From positions 28,610 through 92,609 of the forward strand of contig NZ_JAQQGN010000010.1 of NCBI RefSeq assembly GCF_028550595.1: 64,000 nt of DNA. The letters are read 5' to 3'. The translations under genes were made by a program, and so were the position numbers. Source of the stretch: Luteimonas sp. BLCC-B24. Its GTDB lineage: Bacteria; Pseudomonadota; Gammaproteobacteria; Xanthomonadales; Xanthomonadaceae. Each line of letters begins with the position of its first letter. Within the stretch, counting starts at the first letter, position 1. The notes beneath the pieces are model-generated. The model was not told the DNA's origin, ran no database searches, and worked only from the letters and a program-made list of their open reading frames with translations. Shown here in pieces: positions 21,667-33,669 of the stretch.

Positions 21667-22680
21667 ATGTCGTCCATGTCACAGTCCAAACCCACCATCG
21701 CCATCGTCGGCTACGGCAGCCAGGGCCGCGCGCACGCGCTGAACCTGCGTGATTCCGGGTTCGACGTCACCATCGGCCTGCGCCCCGGCGGCCCGACCGA
21801 GCAGACGGCCAAGGCCGACGGCTTCAGCGCGAAGACGCCTGCCGAGGCCGTCGCCGATGCCGACCTGGTCGCGGTGCTGACGCCCGACATGGTGCAGAAA
21901 CAGCTGTACGCCGATGTGCTGGCCCCGCACATGAAACGAGGCGCGTGCCTGCTGTTCGCGCACGGGCTCAACGTGCATTTCGACATGATCGCGCCGCGTG
22001 CGGATCTGGACGTGGTGCTGGTCGCGCCCAAGGGGCCGGGCGCCCTGGTGCGGCGCGAATATGAGATCGGCCGCGGCGTGCCGTGCATCTACGCCGTGCA
22101 CCAGGACCCGAGCGGCACTGCCGAGCAGCTGGCGCTGACTTATGCCGCAGGCCTCGGCGGCGCGCGCGCGAACATCATCAGGACCACGTTCAAGGAAGAA
22201 ACCGAGACCGACCTGTTCGGTGAGCAGGCCGTGCTGTGCGGCGGCGCGTCCTCGCTGGTGCAGGCCGGGTTCGAAACCCTGGTCGAAGCCGGCTACCAGC
22301 CCGAGATCGCGTATTACGAGGTGCTGCACGAGCTCAAGCTGATCGTCGATCTGTTCTACGAGGGCGGTATCACCCGGATGCTGGAATTCGTGTCCGAGAC
22401 CGCGCAGTACGGCGATTACGTCAGCGGCCCGCGGGTCATCGACGCCGGCGTCAAGGCGCGCATGAAGGACGTGCTGACCGACATCCAGAACGGCACCTTC
22501 ACCAAGAACTGGGTGGCCGAATACGAAGCCGGCCTGCCGAACTACACGAAGTACAAGCAGGCCGATCTCGAGCATCCGATCGAGCAGGTCGGCCGCGAGC
22601 TGCGCGCCAAGATGGTCTGGCTCGATGCCGGCGCCGATGCGAAGGCCGCCACGCCCGATCCGCGGAAAGAGGCCGCCTGA
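21667..22680 (+). CDS. ilvC: Ketol-acid reductoisomerase
   Basis: 337 aa, class I length. Converts acetolactate or acetohydroxybutyrate to the dihydroxy acids using NADPH and magnesium. Rossmann motif [18 protein letters not shown] near the N-terminus, then [20 protein letters not shown] and the metal-binding [14 protein letters not shown]. The C-terminal helical domain has [18 protein letters not shown]. An in-frame ATG at 21676 is an equally good start. First structural gene of the operon; its stop overlaps the ilvG start (TGATG). Confidence 0.96.
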   Translation: MSSMSQSKPTIAIVGYGSQGRAHALNLRDSGFDVTIGLRPGGPTEQTAKADGFSAKTPAEAVADADLVAVLTPDMVQKQLYADVLAPHMKRGACLLFAHGLNVHFDMIAPRADLDVVLVAPKGPGALVRREYEIGRGVPCIYAVHQDPSGTAEQLALTYAAGLGGARANIIRTTFKEETETDLFGEQAVLCGGASSLVQAGFETLVEAGYQPEIAYYEVLHELKLIVDLFYEGGITRMLEFVSETAQYGDYVSGPRVIDAGVKARMKDVLTDIQNGTFTKNWVAEYEAGLPNYTKYKQADLEHPIEQVGRELRAKMVWLDAGADAKAATPDPRKEAA

Positions 22681-24431
22681 TGAACGGCGCCCGCTGGCTG
22701 GTGCAGGCCCTGGAAGCCGAAGGCGTGGACACGCTCTTCGGCTATCCGGGCGGCGCGATCATGCCCTTCTACGATGCGCTGCACGGCGCGTCACTGAAGC
22801 ACGTACTGGTCCGCCACGAACAGGGCGCGGCCTTCGCCGCGAACGGGTTCGCACGCGCCAGCGGCCGCGTCGGTGTCTGCGTGGCGACATCCGGCCCCGG
22901 CGCCTCGAACCTGGTGACCGGCATCGCCGACGCGATGCTGGATTCGGTGCCGATGGTGGTCATCACCGGCCAGGTGGCGACGCCGCTGATGGGCACCGAC
23001 GCGTTCCAGGAACTGGACGTGTTCGGCATGACCCTGCCGATCGTCAAGCACAGCTTTCTGCTGCGCAGCGTCGACGAACTGCCCGACGTCGTCCGCGAGG
23101 CCTTCCGCATCGCGCGTTCGGGCCGACCCGGGCCGGTGCTGATCGATCTGCCCAAGGACGTGCAGATCGGCGACGCCGGGCATCTCGGCGCGCACGTGCC
23201 TTCTGCGGCCGAGTCCGTGCCGGCCTGCGCGGACCACGCGCTGCACGAGGCCGCCGCGCTGATCTCGCAGGCCGAGCGTCCGGTGGTCTACGGCGGCGGC
23301 GGCATCGTGCTCGGCGATGCGCTGGAGGCGTTCCGCGAATTCGCCGACCTGACCGGCATCCCGACCGTGCTGACGTTGCGCGGCCTGGGCGCGCTGCCGC
23401 CGGCGCACCCGGCGAACATGGGCATGCTGGGCATGCACGGCAGCCGCGCGGCGAACCTGGCGGTGCAGGAATCCGATCTGTTGATCGTCGTGGGTGCGCG
23501 CTTCGACGATCGCGCCACCGGCAAACTGGCCGAGTTCGCACCGCTGGCGCGCGTCGTGCATCTGGACGGCGACGGCTGCGAGATCGGCAAGTTGCGCGAG
23601 ACCGATGTCGCGGTGTGCGGCGATGTCGCGACGAGTCTGTCGCGACTGGCCGCACCGTGCGCAGCGCAGATGCAGGGCCGGCATGCCGCCGCCCGTGCCG
23701 CATGGCGGGCGCTGTGCGCGCAGCGCCGCGAGACCTTCGCCGCGCGCTACGACGCACCCGGGGACGCGGTCTTCGCGCCGGCGCTGCTCAAGCGCATGAG
23801 CGAGCTGGCGTCCGATGCGACCGTCGCCTGCGATGTCGGCCAGCACCAGATGTGGGTCGCGCAGCACTGGCGCTTCGATCATCCGCGCAAGCACCTGACC
23901 AGCGGCGCGCTGGGCGCGATGGGCTTCGGCCTGCCGGCCGCGATCGGCGCGCAGATGGAGGACCCGTCGCGCCGCGTGGTCTGCGTCAGCGGCGACGGTT
24001 CGTTTCTGATGAACGTGCAGGAGCTGGCGACGCTGCGCCGCTACGGCCTGCCGGTGAAGATCATCCTGCTCGACAACCAGGCGCTGGGCATGGTGCGGCA
24101 GTGGCAGGAACTGTTCTTCGAGCGCCGCTATTCCGAGATCGACCTGTCCGATAACCCGGACTTCGCGCACGTCGCACGCGCGTTCGGCATCCAGGCACTG
24201 TCGGTCGACAAGGCCGCCGATGTCGAAGCCGCGCTGACGGCGCTGCTGGCCGTCGACGGCCCGGCGCTGCTGCACGTCGCCATCGACACCGCCGCCAATG
24301 TCTGGCCGCTGGTGCCGCCGAACCACAACAACGCGCAGATGCTCGATGCCGACGAGGTCGCCTCGCTCGACACCGGCGCAGCTCCGCCCGCGGCCACCTT
24401 CAAGGAATCGAGCCATGCGTTACCGGTGTGA
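22680..24431 (+). CDS. ilvG: Acetolactate synthase, large subunit
   Basis: 583-aa ThDP enzyme that makes acetolactate from pyruvate (valine/leucine branch) or acetohydroxybutyrate (isoleucine branch). It has the catalytic glutamate in VLVRHEQGAAFAANGFAR and SGPGASNLVTGIADAMLDSV. The FAD-domain motif GARFDDRATGK and the ThDP-magnesium motif GDGSFLMNVQELATLRR ending in LLDNQALGM are also present. It is coupled to ilvC by TGATG and overlaps ilvM by 17 bases. The pairing with a short IlvM-type subunit suggests isozyme II (ilvGM), which in enterics is valine-resistant. Confidence 0.95.
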   Translation: MNGARWLVQALEAEGVDTLFGYPGGAIMPFYDALHGASLKHVLVRHEQGAAFAANGFARASGRVGVCVATSGPGASNLVTGIADAMLDSVPMVVITGQVATPLMGTDAFQELDVFGMTLPIVKHSFLLRSVDELPDVVREAFRIARSGRPGPVLIDLPKDVQIGDAGHLGAHVPSAAESVPACADHALHEAAALISQAERPVVYGGGGIVLGDALEAFREFADLTGIPTVLTLRGLGALPPAHPANMGMLGMHGSRAANLAVQESDLLIVVGARFDDRATGKLAEFAPLARVVHLDGDGCEIGKLRETDVAVCGDVATSLSRLAAPCAAQMQGRHAAARAAWRALCAQRRETFAARYDAPGDAVFAPALLKRMSELASDATVACDVGQHQMWVAQHWRFDHPRKHLTSGALGAMGFGLPAAIGAQMEDPSRRVVCVSGDGSFLMNVQELATLRRYGLPVKIILLDNQALGMVRQWQELFFERRYSEIDLSDNPDFAHVARAFGIQALSVDKAADVEAALTALLAVDGPALLHVAIDTAANVWPLVPPNHNNAQMLDADEVASLDTGAAPPAATFKESSHALPV

Positions 24432-24651
24432 GTTGACCCTGCGCCGTGCCGAAGGTGCGCTGGTGCGCGTGCTGGGCACGACCGAACGCCGCGGCTTCCG
24501 GCCGCTGTCGTTCGAAGGCGACGCGCCCGACGACGGCGACCGCTGGCAGTTGCGCATGACCGTCGAAAGCGATCGTGCGCCGGCCGCCCTGCAGGGCCAG
24601 CTGGCCAAGCTCTACGACTGCCTGTCGGTGGAGGTCTCACCGTGTCGTTGA
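24415..24651 (+). CDS. ilvM: Acetolactate synthase, small (regulatory) subunit, IlvM type
   Basis: 78 aa with one ACT-like fold (MRYRCELTLRRAEGALVRVL, WQLRMTVESD), the size of IlvM rather than the longer IlvH/IlvN. It stabilises and activates IlvG. AAGGA precedes ATG 24415. It overlaps the end of ilvG and the start of ilvE, so the three genes are translationally linked. Confidence 0.88.
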   Translation: MRYRCELTLRRAEGALVRVLGTTERRGFRPLSFEGDAPDDGDRWQLRMTVESDRAPAALQGQLAKLYDCLSVEVSPCR

Positions 24652-25571
24652 ACGTCATCGCCGAGGCCGCGCCCACGCCTGCGCCGGCGGTTGCGGAGGC
24701 GGCTGCGCCGGCGCGCACCCTGGCCTGGTTCGACGGCGCGCTGCACGACGTGGAGGCGCTGCAGGCCGGCCTGACCACGCACGCGATGCACTACGGCAGC
24801 GGTGTGTTCGAAGGGATTCGCAGCTACGCGACCGCCGAGGGCGCGGCGGTGTTCCGCCTGCCCGAGCACATGGCGCGCATGCGCGAAGGCGCCGCGCTGC
24901 TGGGCATGGCATTCGATCCCGCCCGGGCGACCGACGCCGTGCTGGAGACGCTGCGCGCGAACCGGCACCGCGACGCCTACATCCGTCCGCTGGCCTGGTT
25001 CGGCGAGGGCGGCTTCGGCCTCGATGTCGAAGGCCACAGCGAACACCTGATGGTCGCCACCACCGCCACCCGCGTGCACCTGGCCGGCGCGCGCGCGCGC
25101 CTGGGCATCAGCACGTGGCGGCGCAATCCGGCCGATTCACTGCCGCCGCTGAAACTGTGCGGCGCGTACATCAATTCGATCCTGGCCAAGCGCGAGAGCA
25201 AGGCCCGCGGGTTCGACGAAGCCTTGTTCACCGATGCGGCCGGATACGTGGTCGAGTGCACCGGCGCCAATGTGTTCATGGTCACCGGGGGCCGGATCAC
25301 CGCGGTCGTGCATCGCGATGCACTGCCGGGTATCACCCGCGACACCCTGATCGCGCTGAGCGGCGCCGAGGCACGCGCGGTCACGGTCGACGAACTGCGC
25401 GATGCCGACGAGGTCTTCGCCTGCGGCACCGCGGCCGAGGTCGCGCCGGTGCAGGCGATCGAGGACCGCCGCTACGGCGACAACCCGGTCACCCGTGAAC
25501 TGGCCGCACTGTATGCGCGCGTGGTACGCGGCGAGGCCGAGACCGGCCGCGGCTGGCTGACGGTGGTCTGA
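24642..25571 (+). CDS. ilvE: Branched-chain amino-acid aminotransferase
   Basis: 309-aa fold-type IV PLP enzyme for the final transamination to valine, leucine and isoleucine. Matches: GLTTHAMHYGSGVFEGIRSY, the probable PLP lysine in LPPLKLCGAYINSILAK, and GYVVECTGANVFMV with LPGITRDTLI. An alanine/proline-rich ~25-residue N-terminal extension precedes the fold. The start is GTG 24642 behind GGAGG, overlapping ilvM. Confidence 0.94.
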   Translation: MSLNVIAEAAPTPAPAVAEAAAPARTLAWFDGALHDVEALQAGLTTHAMHYGSGVFEGIRSYATAEGAAVFRLPEHMARMREGAALLGMAFDPARATDAVLETLRANRHRDAYIRPLAWFGEGGFGLDVEGHSEHLMVATTATRVHLAGARARLGISTWRRNPADSLPPLKLCGAYINSILAKRESKARGFDEALFTDAAGYVVECTGANVFMVTGGRITAVVHRDALPGITRDTLIALSGAEARAVTVDELRDADEVFACGTAAEVAPVQAIEDRRYGDNPVTRELAALYARVVRGEAETGRGWLTVV

Positions 25572-25574
25572 CCC

Positions 25575-26741
25575 ATGATCGATGCCGACGTACGCCGCGC
25601 GCCCTCCGTCACCGCCAGCGACGTGCTGGCGGCGCAGGCGCGGCTGCGCCGCTATCTCGACGTCACGCCGATGCACTACGCCGAGCGCTTCGGCTGCTGG
25701 CTGAAGCTGGAGAACCTGCAGCGCACCGGCTCCTACAAGGTGCGCGGCGCGCTGAACGCGCTGGTGGCCGCGCGTGAGCGCGGCGACGAGCGCACGGTCA
25801 TCACCGCCTCGGCCGGCAACCATGCCCAGGGCCTGGCCTGGGCGGCGTACCGGCTCGGCGTGCCGGCGATCACCGTGATGCCGAAGACCGCGCCCGACAC
25901 CAAGATCGCCGGCGTCGCCCACTGGGGTGCGACCGTGCGCCTGCACGGTGAGACCTACGACGAGGCCAAGGCCTTCGCCGCGGAGCTGGCGGCGCAGAAC
26001 GACTTCCGCCTGCTGTCGGCGTTCGACGATGTCGACGTGATCGCCGGCCAGGGCACAGTGGGGCTGGAGATCGCCGCCCATCTGACCCCCGATGTCGTCA
26101 TCGTGCCGATCGGCGGTGGCGGCCTGGCATCGGGCGTCGCGCTGGCGTTGAAATCACAGGGCGTGCGCATCGTCGGTGCCCAGGTCGAAGGCGTGGACGC
26201 GATGGCGCGCGTCCTGCGCGGTGACGACGCGCCATTCGCCCCGGTGGCGACGCTGGCCGACGGCGTGCGGGTCAAGGCCGCCGGCCACATCACCCGCGGT
26301 CTGCTAGCGGACCTGCTCGACGACATCGTCATCGTGCGCGAAGCCGAACTGCGCGAGACGCTGGTGCGGTTGGCGCTGGAAGAGCACGTGATCGCCGAAG
26401 GCGCCGGTGCACTGGCGCTCGCGGCCGGGCGACGTGTCGCCGGCAAGCGCAAGGTGGCGGTGGTGTCGGGCGGCAACGTGGACGCGCGCGTGCTGGCGGC
26501 TCTGCTGTCCGACGTGCGGCCCCGTGCGCCGCGCAAGCCGCGCCGGCGCGTGCGCGACACCGGGGCCGCACGCGGCACCACGGCAGCCGTGCCGGTCGCC
26601 GTACCGCGCCGGCGCAACGATCTCGCGCCGCGGACGGCATCCACGGCCACCGGCAGCGAACCCCGACTTCGTCCCGCGACGCCGCCTTCCCGCACGACCG
26701 AGCGCACGCAGCACCGCATTCCCGAGGACGTTCCCGCATGA
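25575..26741 (+). CDS. ilvA: Threonine dehydratase, short form without ACT domain
   Basis: 388-aa PLP enzyme deaminating threonine to 2-oxobutyrate, the entry to isoleucine. The PLP lysine is in [14 protein letters not shown], and [15 protein letters not shown] and the phosphate loop [14 protein letters not shown] are present. The catalytic domain ends at about residue 320. Instead of the C-terminal ACT-like regulatory domains of biosynthetic IlvA there is a ~65-residue basic, proline/arginine-rich tail ([14 protein letters not shown] onwards) that looks disordered. Feedback by isoleucine may therefore be absent or act elsewhere. Its operon position supports a biosynthetic rather than catabolic role. 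Stop overlaps the leuA start (ATGA). Confidence 0.9.
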   Translation: MIDADVRRAPSVTASDVLAAQARLRRYLDVTPMHYAERFGCWLKLENLQRTGSYKVRGALNALVAARERGDERTVITASAGNHAQGLAWAAYRLGVPAITVMPKTAPDTKIAGVAHWGATVRLHGETYDEAKAFAAELAAQNDFRLLSAFDDVDVIAGQGTVGLEIAAHLTPDVVIVPIGGGGLASGVALALKSQGVRIVGAQVEGVDAMARVLRGDDAPFAPVATLADGVRVKAAGHITRGLLADLLDDIVIVREAELRETLVRLALEEHVIAEGAGALALAAGRRVAGKRKVAVVSGGNVDARVLAALLSDVRPRAPRKPRRRVRDTGAARGTTAAVPVAVPRRRNDLAPRTASTATGSEPRLRPATPPSRTTERTQHRIPEDVPA

Positions 26742-28303
26742 CTTCACCCGACATCATCCGCATCTTCGACACCACGCTGCGCGACGGCGAGCAGTCACCC
26801 GGCTGCAGCATGTCGCCGCAGCAGAAGGTGGTGATGGCGCGCGCACTCGACGCCCTGGGCGTCGACATCATCGAAACCGGCTTTCCGGCGAGTTCGGAAT
26901 CCGATCGCGACGCCACACGGCTGATTGCACGCGAGGTCCGGCGGCCGACGCTGGCCGTGCTGTCGCGTTGCCTGCCGGCCGACATCGAAGCCTCGGCGCG
27001 GGCGCTCGAAGGCGCGGCCAGGCCGCGGCTTCACGTCTTCCTGTCGACCAGTCCGCTGCACCGTGAGCACAAGCTGCGCATGGGCAAGGACGAGGTGCTG
27101 GAATCGATCGCCCGCAACGTCGCACATGCGCGGCGCCTGATCGACGACGTCGAGTTCTCGGCCGAGGACGGCACCCGCACCGAAGAGGACTTCCTGGCCG
27201 AATCGATCGCGATCGCGATCGCCAATGGCGCGACCACCATCAACGTGCCGGACACCCTGGGCTACACCACGCCCGACGAGATCCGCGGCCTGTTCCAGCG
27301 CCTGATCGCCGACATTCCCGGTGCACGCGACGTCGTGTTCAGCGCGCACTGCCACAACGATCTGGGCCTGGCGGTGGCCAATTCGCTGGCCGCGATCGAA
27401 GGCGGCGCGCGCCAGGTGGAATGCACCGTCAACGGCATCGGCGAGCGCGCCGGCAACTGCGCGGTCGAGGAACTGGCGATGGCGCTGAAGGTACGCAACG
27501 CCTACTACGCGCTGGACACACGGATCGACACGCGTCGACTGGTCCCGACCTCGCAGCTGCTGACCCGCCTGATCGGCATGCCGGTGCAGCGCAACAAGGC
27601 GATCGTCGGCGACAACGCGTTCGCACACGAATCGGGCATCCACCAGCACGGCATGCTGCGCCACCGCGGCACCTACGAGATCATGAATCCGGCCGATGTC
27701 GGCTGGCCCGATTCGAAGATGGTGCTGGGCCGCCACAGCGGCCGCGCCGCGGTGGGCCATCGCCTGCGGGCTTTGGGCTATACGCTCGAGGACGGCCAGA
27801 TGGACCAGGTGTTCGAGGCCTTCAAGGCGCTGTGCGAGCAGCAGCGCGTGGTCGACGACGACGACCTGGAGCGGCTGATGAACGGGGGCGTGCCGAGCCA
27901 GGGCTTCCGCCTGGCCTCGATGACCGTCAGCGATCGCGGCCAGCGTGCCAGCGCGCAGATCGAACTGTCCGATCCCGACGGTCGCACGATCACCGAGAGT
28001 GCGCTGGGCGACGGGCCGGTGGATGCGCTGTTCGCCGCACTGGCCGCCGCCACCGGCGTCGACCTGTCGCTGGAGAGTTACCAGGTGCACAGCGTCGGCA
28101 TCGGGCGCGACGCGCGCGGCGAAGCCAATCTGAGCGTCCGCCACGAAGACGCCGCCGGCACGAGTGTCGCATTCAAAGGCACTGGCACCAGCCGCGACAT
28201 CATCGAAGCGAGTGCGCTGGCCTGGCTGGACGTCGCCAACCGCCTCCTGCGCCGGCGCGCCGAAACTTCGCCGGGCGCGCAGCGGACGGCGGCGCATGCC
28301 TGA
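26738..28303 (+). CDS. leuA: 2-Isopropylmalate synthase
   Basis: 521 aa; condenses 2-oxoisovalerate with acetyl-CoA, the first committed leucine step. Catalytic domain: [28 protein letters not shown], the metal-binding [37 protein letters not shown]. The C-terminal regulatory domain (~390-505), where leucine normally feeds back, is present ([10 protein letters not shown]). Coupled to ilvA by ATGA. A 135-base spacer follows, with a possible GGAGCGC...GCGCTCC hairpin before leuC. Confidence 0.96.
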   Translation: MTSPDIIRIFDTTLRDGEQSPGCSMSPQQKVVMARALDALGVDIIETGFPASSESDRDATRLIAREVRRPTLAVLSRCLPADIEASARALEGAARPRLHVFLSTSPLHREHKLRMGKDEVLESIARNVAHARRLIDDVEFSAEDGTRTEEDFLAESIAIAIANGATTINVPDTLGYTTPDEIRGLFQRLIADIPGARDVVFSAHCHNDLGLAVANSLAAIEGGARQVECTVNGIGERAGNCAVEELAMALKVRNAYYALDTRIDTRRLVPTSQLLTRLIGMPVQRNKAIVGDNAFAHESGIHQHGMLRHRGTYEIMNPADVGWPDSKMVLGRHSGRAAVGHRLRALGYTLEDGQMDQVFEAFKALCEQQRVVDDDDLERLMNGGVPSQGFRLASMTVSDRGQRASAQIELSDPDGRTITESALGDGPVDALFAALAAATGVDLSLESYQVHSVGIGRDARGEANLSVRHEDAAGTSVAFKGTGTSRDIIEASALAWLDVANRLLRRRAETSPGAQRTAAHA

Positions 28304-28438
28304 TCGACAGCGTCGATGTGCGGCGGCACGGGCACAGCCGCACCGGACCGCACCCCGCACCAGGAGCGCGCGTGCGTGCGCTCCACGGACCACTCCCCGT
28401 CGCGCACCCGCGCACGCCTCCACACGACACCCATCCCG

Positions 28439-29871
<1,433 letters not shown>

Positions 29872-29872
<1 letters not shown>

Positions 29873-30492
29873 TGTCCGCCGCCAACTCCACTGTGGCTTC
29901 CACGAACAGCGACGCGCCGGAGTTTCCGGTGCGCTCGCGCAGCGTCGTGCTGCGCGAGACCAACATCGACACCGACCAGATCATCCCCGCGCGCTTCCTG
30001 TCGACGACGTCGCGCAAGGGCCTCGGCCGCCACGCGTTCAACGACTGGCGCTGGCGCGACGACGGCACGCTGAATCCGGACTTCGTGTTCAATCGCGACG
30101 AGAACGCCGGCCGGTCGATTCTCATCGCCGGGCGCAACTTTGGCTGCGGCTCGTCCCGTGAGCATGCGCCCTGGGCGCTGCGCGACCTCGGCCTGCGCGC
30201 GATCGTCAGCAGCGAGATCGCCGACATCTTTCGCGGCAACGCGCTCAAGAACGGTCTGCTGCCGATCGTGCTGCCCGAGGCCGACGTGCAGGCCCTGATG
30301 GCGCGCCCGGACGACGTGCTGGAAATCGACATCGTGGCCCGCGAACTGCGCACGCCCGGCGGCGACGTCCACGCCTTCCCGCTCGATGCGTTCGCACGGA
30401 CCTGCCTGCTCGAGGGCGTCGACGAAATGGGCTTCCTGCTGGCGCGCCGCGCCGACATCCAACGTTACGAGGAGCGCCACCATGCACGCTGA
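29872..30492 (+). CDS. leuD: 3-Isopropylmalate dehydratase, small subunit
   Basis: 206-aa swivel-domain partner of LeuC. Matches [13 protein letters not shown] and the key loop [17 protein letters not shown], then [15 protein letters not shown]. The first ~18 residues are a polar extension. It overlaps leuC by one base and leuB by 11 bases. Confidence 0.95.
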
Positions 30493-31606
30493 CATCGTCG
30501 TACTGCCGGGCGACGGCATCGGCCCGGAAGTCACCGCCGCCGCCGTCGAGGTGCTGCAGGCGGTCGCGCGCCGTTACGGCCATCGCTTCGCGCTGCACAC
30601 GCATCTGATCGGCGGCGCCGCGATCGACGCGACCGGCACGCCACTGCCCGACGACACCCTGGCCGCGGCGCGCGACGCCGATGCGGTGCTGCTGGGCGCG
30701 GTGGGCGGACCGAAATGGTCCGATCCGAATGCCACCGTGCGGCCCGAGCAGGGCCTGCTGGCGATCCGCAAGGCACTGGGCCTGTATGCCAACCTGCGCC
30801 CGACCCGTCCGCACAATGCCGCCATCGGCGCCTCGCCGATCAAGCCGCATCTGCTGGCCGGCGTGGATCTGCTGGTGGTGCGTGAACTGACCGGCGGCAT
30901 CTACTTCGGCGCGCGCACGCGCAGTGCCGAAGCCGCCAGCGACCTGTGCACCTACAGCGTCGCCGAGATCGAGCGTGTCGTGCGCCGCGCCTGCCTGCTG
31001 GCGCGCGGCCGCCGCGGCCACGTGACCTCGGTCGACAAGGCCAACGTGCTGGAAACCTCGCGGCTGTGGCGCGATGTCGCCACGCGTATGGCGCGCGACG
31101 AATTCCCGGACATCACCCTGGACCACCAGCTGGTCGACTCGATGGCGATGCATCTGCTGTCGAGGCCGCGCGCGTTCGACGTGATCGTGACCGAGAACAT
31201 GTTCGGCGACATCCTCACCGACGAGGCCTCGATGCTGGCCGGGTCGCTGGGCCTGTTGCCGTCGGCCTCGCTCGGCGACGGCGGCGCGAAGACCGACGGA
31301 TCGGCCTCGCCGGGCCGCGTCAAAGGCCTCTTCGAGCCCATCCACGGCTCCGCGCCCGACATCGCCGGCCAGGGCATCGCCAACCCCTACGGCGCCATCC
31401 TCAGTGCCGCGCTGCTGTTGCGCTACTCGCTCGGGCTGTCGATGGAGGCGGCCTGCATCGAGCAGGCCGTCGATTCTGCGCTGGAAGACGGCGTGTTCAG
31501 CGCCGACATCGCCGCGGGCGGCCATGCGCATTCGACACGCGCGGTCACCGCCGCCGTGCTCGAGCGTATCGAGGTCACCTGCCAGGTCACCGAGCTGCGC
31601 GACTGA
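30482..31606 (+). CDS. leuB: 3-Isopropylmalate dehydrogenase
   Basis: 374 aa; NAD-dependent oxidative decarboxylation giving 2-oxoisocaproate. Signatures: [40 protein letters not shown], and the NAD/metal motif [20 protein letters not shown] with [21 protein letters not shown] 30482 lies inside the leuD 3' end and has GAGGAG upstream. A 195-base spacer separates it from ilvD. Confidence 0.96.
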   Translation: MHADIVVLPGDGIGPEVTAAAVEVLQAVARRYGHRFALHTHLIGGAAIDATGTPLPDDTLAAARDADAVLLGAVGGPKWSDPNATVRPEQGLLAIRKALGLYANLRPTRPHNAAIGASPIKPHLLAGVDLLVVRELTGGIYFGARTRSAEAASDLCTYSVAEIERVVRRACLLARGRRGHVTSVDKANVLETSRLWRDVATRMARDEFPDITLDHQLVDSMAMHLLSRPRAFDVIVTENMFGDILTDEASMLAGSLGLLPSASLGDGGAKTDGSASPGRVKGLFEPIHGSAPDIAGQGIANPYGAILSAALLLRYSLGLSMEAACIEQAVDSALEDGVFSADIAAGGHAHSTRAVTAAVLERIEVTCQVTELRD

Positions 31607-31801
31607 ACGCCGCCGCGCGAAACGGGATGGCCGTCTCCTGTGGCCGCGACATCTGCGCCGGGCGGATGCGCTGTGCCGCAGGTCGGCGGCCCCGATCTCC
31701 GACACGCCGTTGCGTCGCGCATCCTGCGTCCGTCGTCGAACATTCCGAGACGGATGACGGCGGCGCTCCCCGTCTCCGTGCCCACCGAATCCGAGAGCCC
31801 G

Positions 31802-33652
31802 ATGCCCGAGTACCGTTCCAGAACGTCCACCCACGGTCGCAACATGGCCGGCGCCCGCGCCCTGTGGCGCGCGACCGGCATGACCGACGGCGACTTCCAC
31901 AAGCCCATCGTCGCGGTCGCCAACTCGTTCACCCAGTTCGTGCCCGGCCACGTGCATCTCAAGGACATGGGCCAGCTGGTGGCGCACGAGATCGAACGCG
32001 TGGGCGGCGTGGCCAAGGAGTTCAACACCATCGCCGTCGACGACGGCATCGCGATGGGCCACGACGGCATGCTGTATTCGCTGCCGAGCCGCGAGCTGAT
32101 CGCCGACGCCGTGGAGTACATGGTCAACGCGCACTGCGCAGATGCGCTGGTGTGCATCTCCAACTGCGACAAGATCACGCCCGGCATGCTGATGGCGGCG
32201 CTGCGGCTCAACGTGCCGGTGGTCTTCGTCTCCGGCGGGCCGATGGAGGCCGGTAAGACCCGGCTCGCGAGCGGCGACGCGGGGCGCAAGCTCGATCTCG
32301 TCGACGCGATGGTGATGGCGGCCGATCCGCGCGCCAGCGACGACCAGGTGGCCGCTGTGGAGCGCAGCGCCTGCCCCACCTGCGGCTCGTGCTCGGGCAT
32401 GTTCACCGCAAACTCGATGAACTGCCTGACCGAGGCGCTGGGCCTGTCGCTGCCCGGCAACGGCACGCTGCTGGCCACGCATGCCGATCGCGAACAGCTG
32501 TTCCTGCGCGCCGGCCGCACCGTGGTCGAACTCTGCCACCGCTGGTACGGCGGCGAGGACCCGACCGCGCTGCCGCGTGGCATCGCCACGTTCGAGGCGT
32601 TCGAGAATGCGATGACGCTCGACATCGCGATGGGCGGCTCGACGAATACGATCCTGCACCTGCTGGCGGCCGCGCAGGAAGCGGAGGTCGACTTCACCAT
32701 GGCCGACATCGACCGCCTCTCGCGCCGCGTGCCGCAGCTGTGCAAGGTGGCGCCGAACACGCCGGACTACCACGTCGAAGACGTGCACCGTGCCGGCGGC
32801 ATTCCCGCAATTCTCGGTGCGCTGGCACGCGGCGGCCTGCTGCATACCAATGCGGCGACCGTGCACGCGCGCACGCTGGCTGACGCGATCGCCGCCTGGG
32901 ACATCGATGCGACCAACGACGAGGCCGTGCACACCTTCTTCCGCGCCGGTCCGGCCGGCATTCCCACCCAGACTGCCTTCAGCCAGGCGACGCGCTGGGA
33001 CACGCTGGACACCGATCGCGCGCACGGCTGCATCCGCGACGTGGATCACGCCTATTCGAGCGACGGCGGCCTCGCTGTGCTCACCGGCAACCTCGCCATC
33101 GACGGCTGCGTGGTCAAGACCGCGGGCGTGGACGCGGCGATCCACGTCTTCGAAGGCCCGGCGCGCGTATTCGAGAGCCAGGAGGACGCGGTGGCCGGCA
33201 TTCTCGACGACGTGGTGCAGCCGGGCGAGGTCGTCGTGATCCGCTACGAAGGCCCCAAGGGCGGCCCCGGCATGCAGGAGATGCTGTACCCGACCAGCTA
33301 TCTGAAGTCCAAGGGACTGGGCGCGAAGTGCGCGCTGCTGACCGACGGTCGCTTCTCCGGCGGCACCTCCGGCCTGTCGATCGGGCATGTGTCGCCGGAA
33401 GCCGCGGCCGGGGGCACGATCGCACTGGTGCGCGACGGCGATCGCATCCGCATCGACATCCCCGCGCGATCGATCGCACTGCGGGTCGACGACGCGGAGC
33501 TTGCCGCACGCCGCAGCGCACAGTACCCGCTCGGATGGAGGCCGAAGCACGCACGGCCGCGTCGAGTGAGCACCGCACTCAGGGCCTACGCCCTGCTCGC
33601 CACCAGCGCCGACAAGGGCGCGGTGCGCGATCGCGCCCTGCTCGGCGACTGA
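31802..33652 (+). CDS. ilvD: Dihydroxy-acid dehydratase
   Basis: 616-aa iron-sulfur enzyme making the 2-oxo acids of valine and isoleucine. N-terminus [20 protein letters not shown]; cluster cysteines in [12 protein letters not shown] and [19 protein letters not shown]-terminal [18 protein letters not shown] 31802 was chosen because it matches the family start; the upstream open frame is not IlvD-like. It is probably the end of the ilv-leu unit. The integron begins 17 bases after its stop, matching the ilvD-side location known for Xanthomonas chromosomal integrons. Confidence 0.95.
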   Translation: MPEYRSRTSTHGRNMAGARALWRATGMTDGDFHKPIVAVANSFTQFVPGHVHLKDMGQLVAHEIERVGGVAKEFNTIAVDDGIAMGHDGMLYSLPSRELIADAVEYMVNAHCADALVCISNCDKITPGMLMAALRLNVPVVFVSGGPMEAGKTRLASGDAGRKLDLVDAMVMAADPRASDDQVAAVERSACPTCGSCSGMFTANSMNCLTEALGLSLPGNGTLLATHADREQLFLRAGRTVVELCHRWYGGEDPTALPRGIATFEAFENAMTLDIAMGGSTNTILHLLAAAQEAEVDFTMADIDRLSRRVPQLCKVAPNTPDYHVEDVHRAGGIPAILGALARGGLLHTNAATVHARTLADAIAAWDIDATNDEAVHTFFRAGPAGIPTQTAFSQATRWDTLDTDRAHGCIRDVDHAYSSDGGLAVLTGNLAIDGCVVKTAGVDAAIHVFEGPARVFESQEDAVAGILDDVVQPGEVVVIRYEGPKGGPGMQEMLYPTSYLKSKGLGAKCALLTDGRFSGGTSGLSIGHVSPEAAAGGTIALVRDGDRIRIDIPARSIALRVDDAELAARRSAQYPLGWRPKHARPRRVSTALRAYALLATSADKGAVRDRALLGD

Positions 33653-33669
33653 CGCGACGTCCGGCGTGC

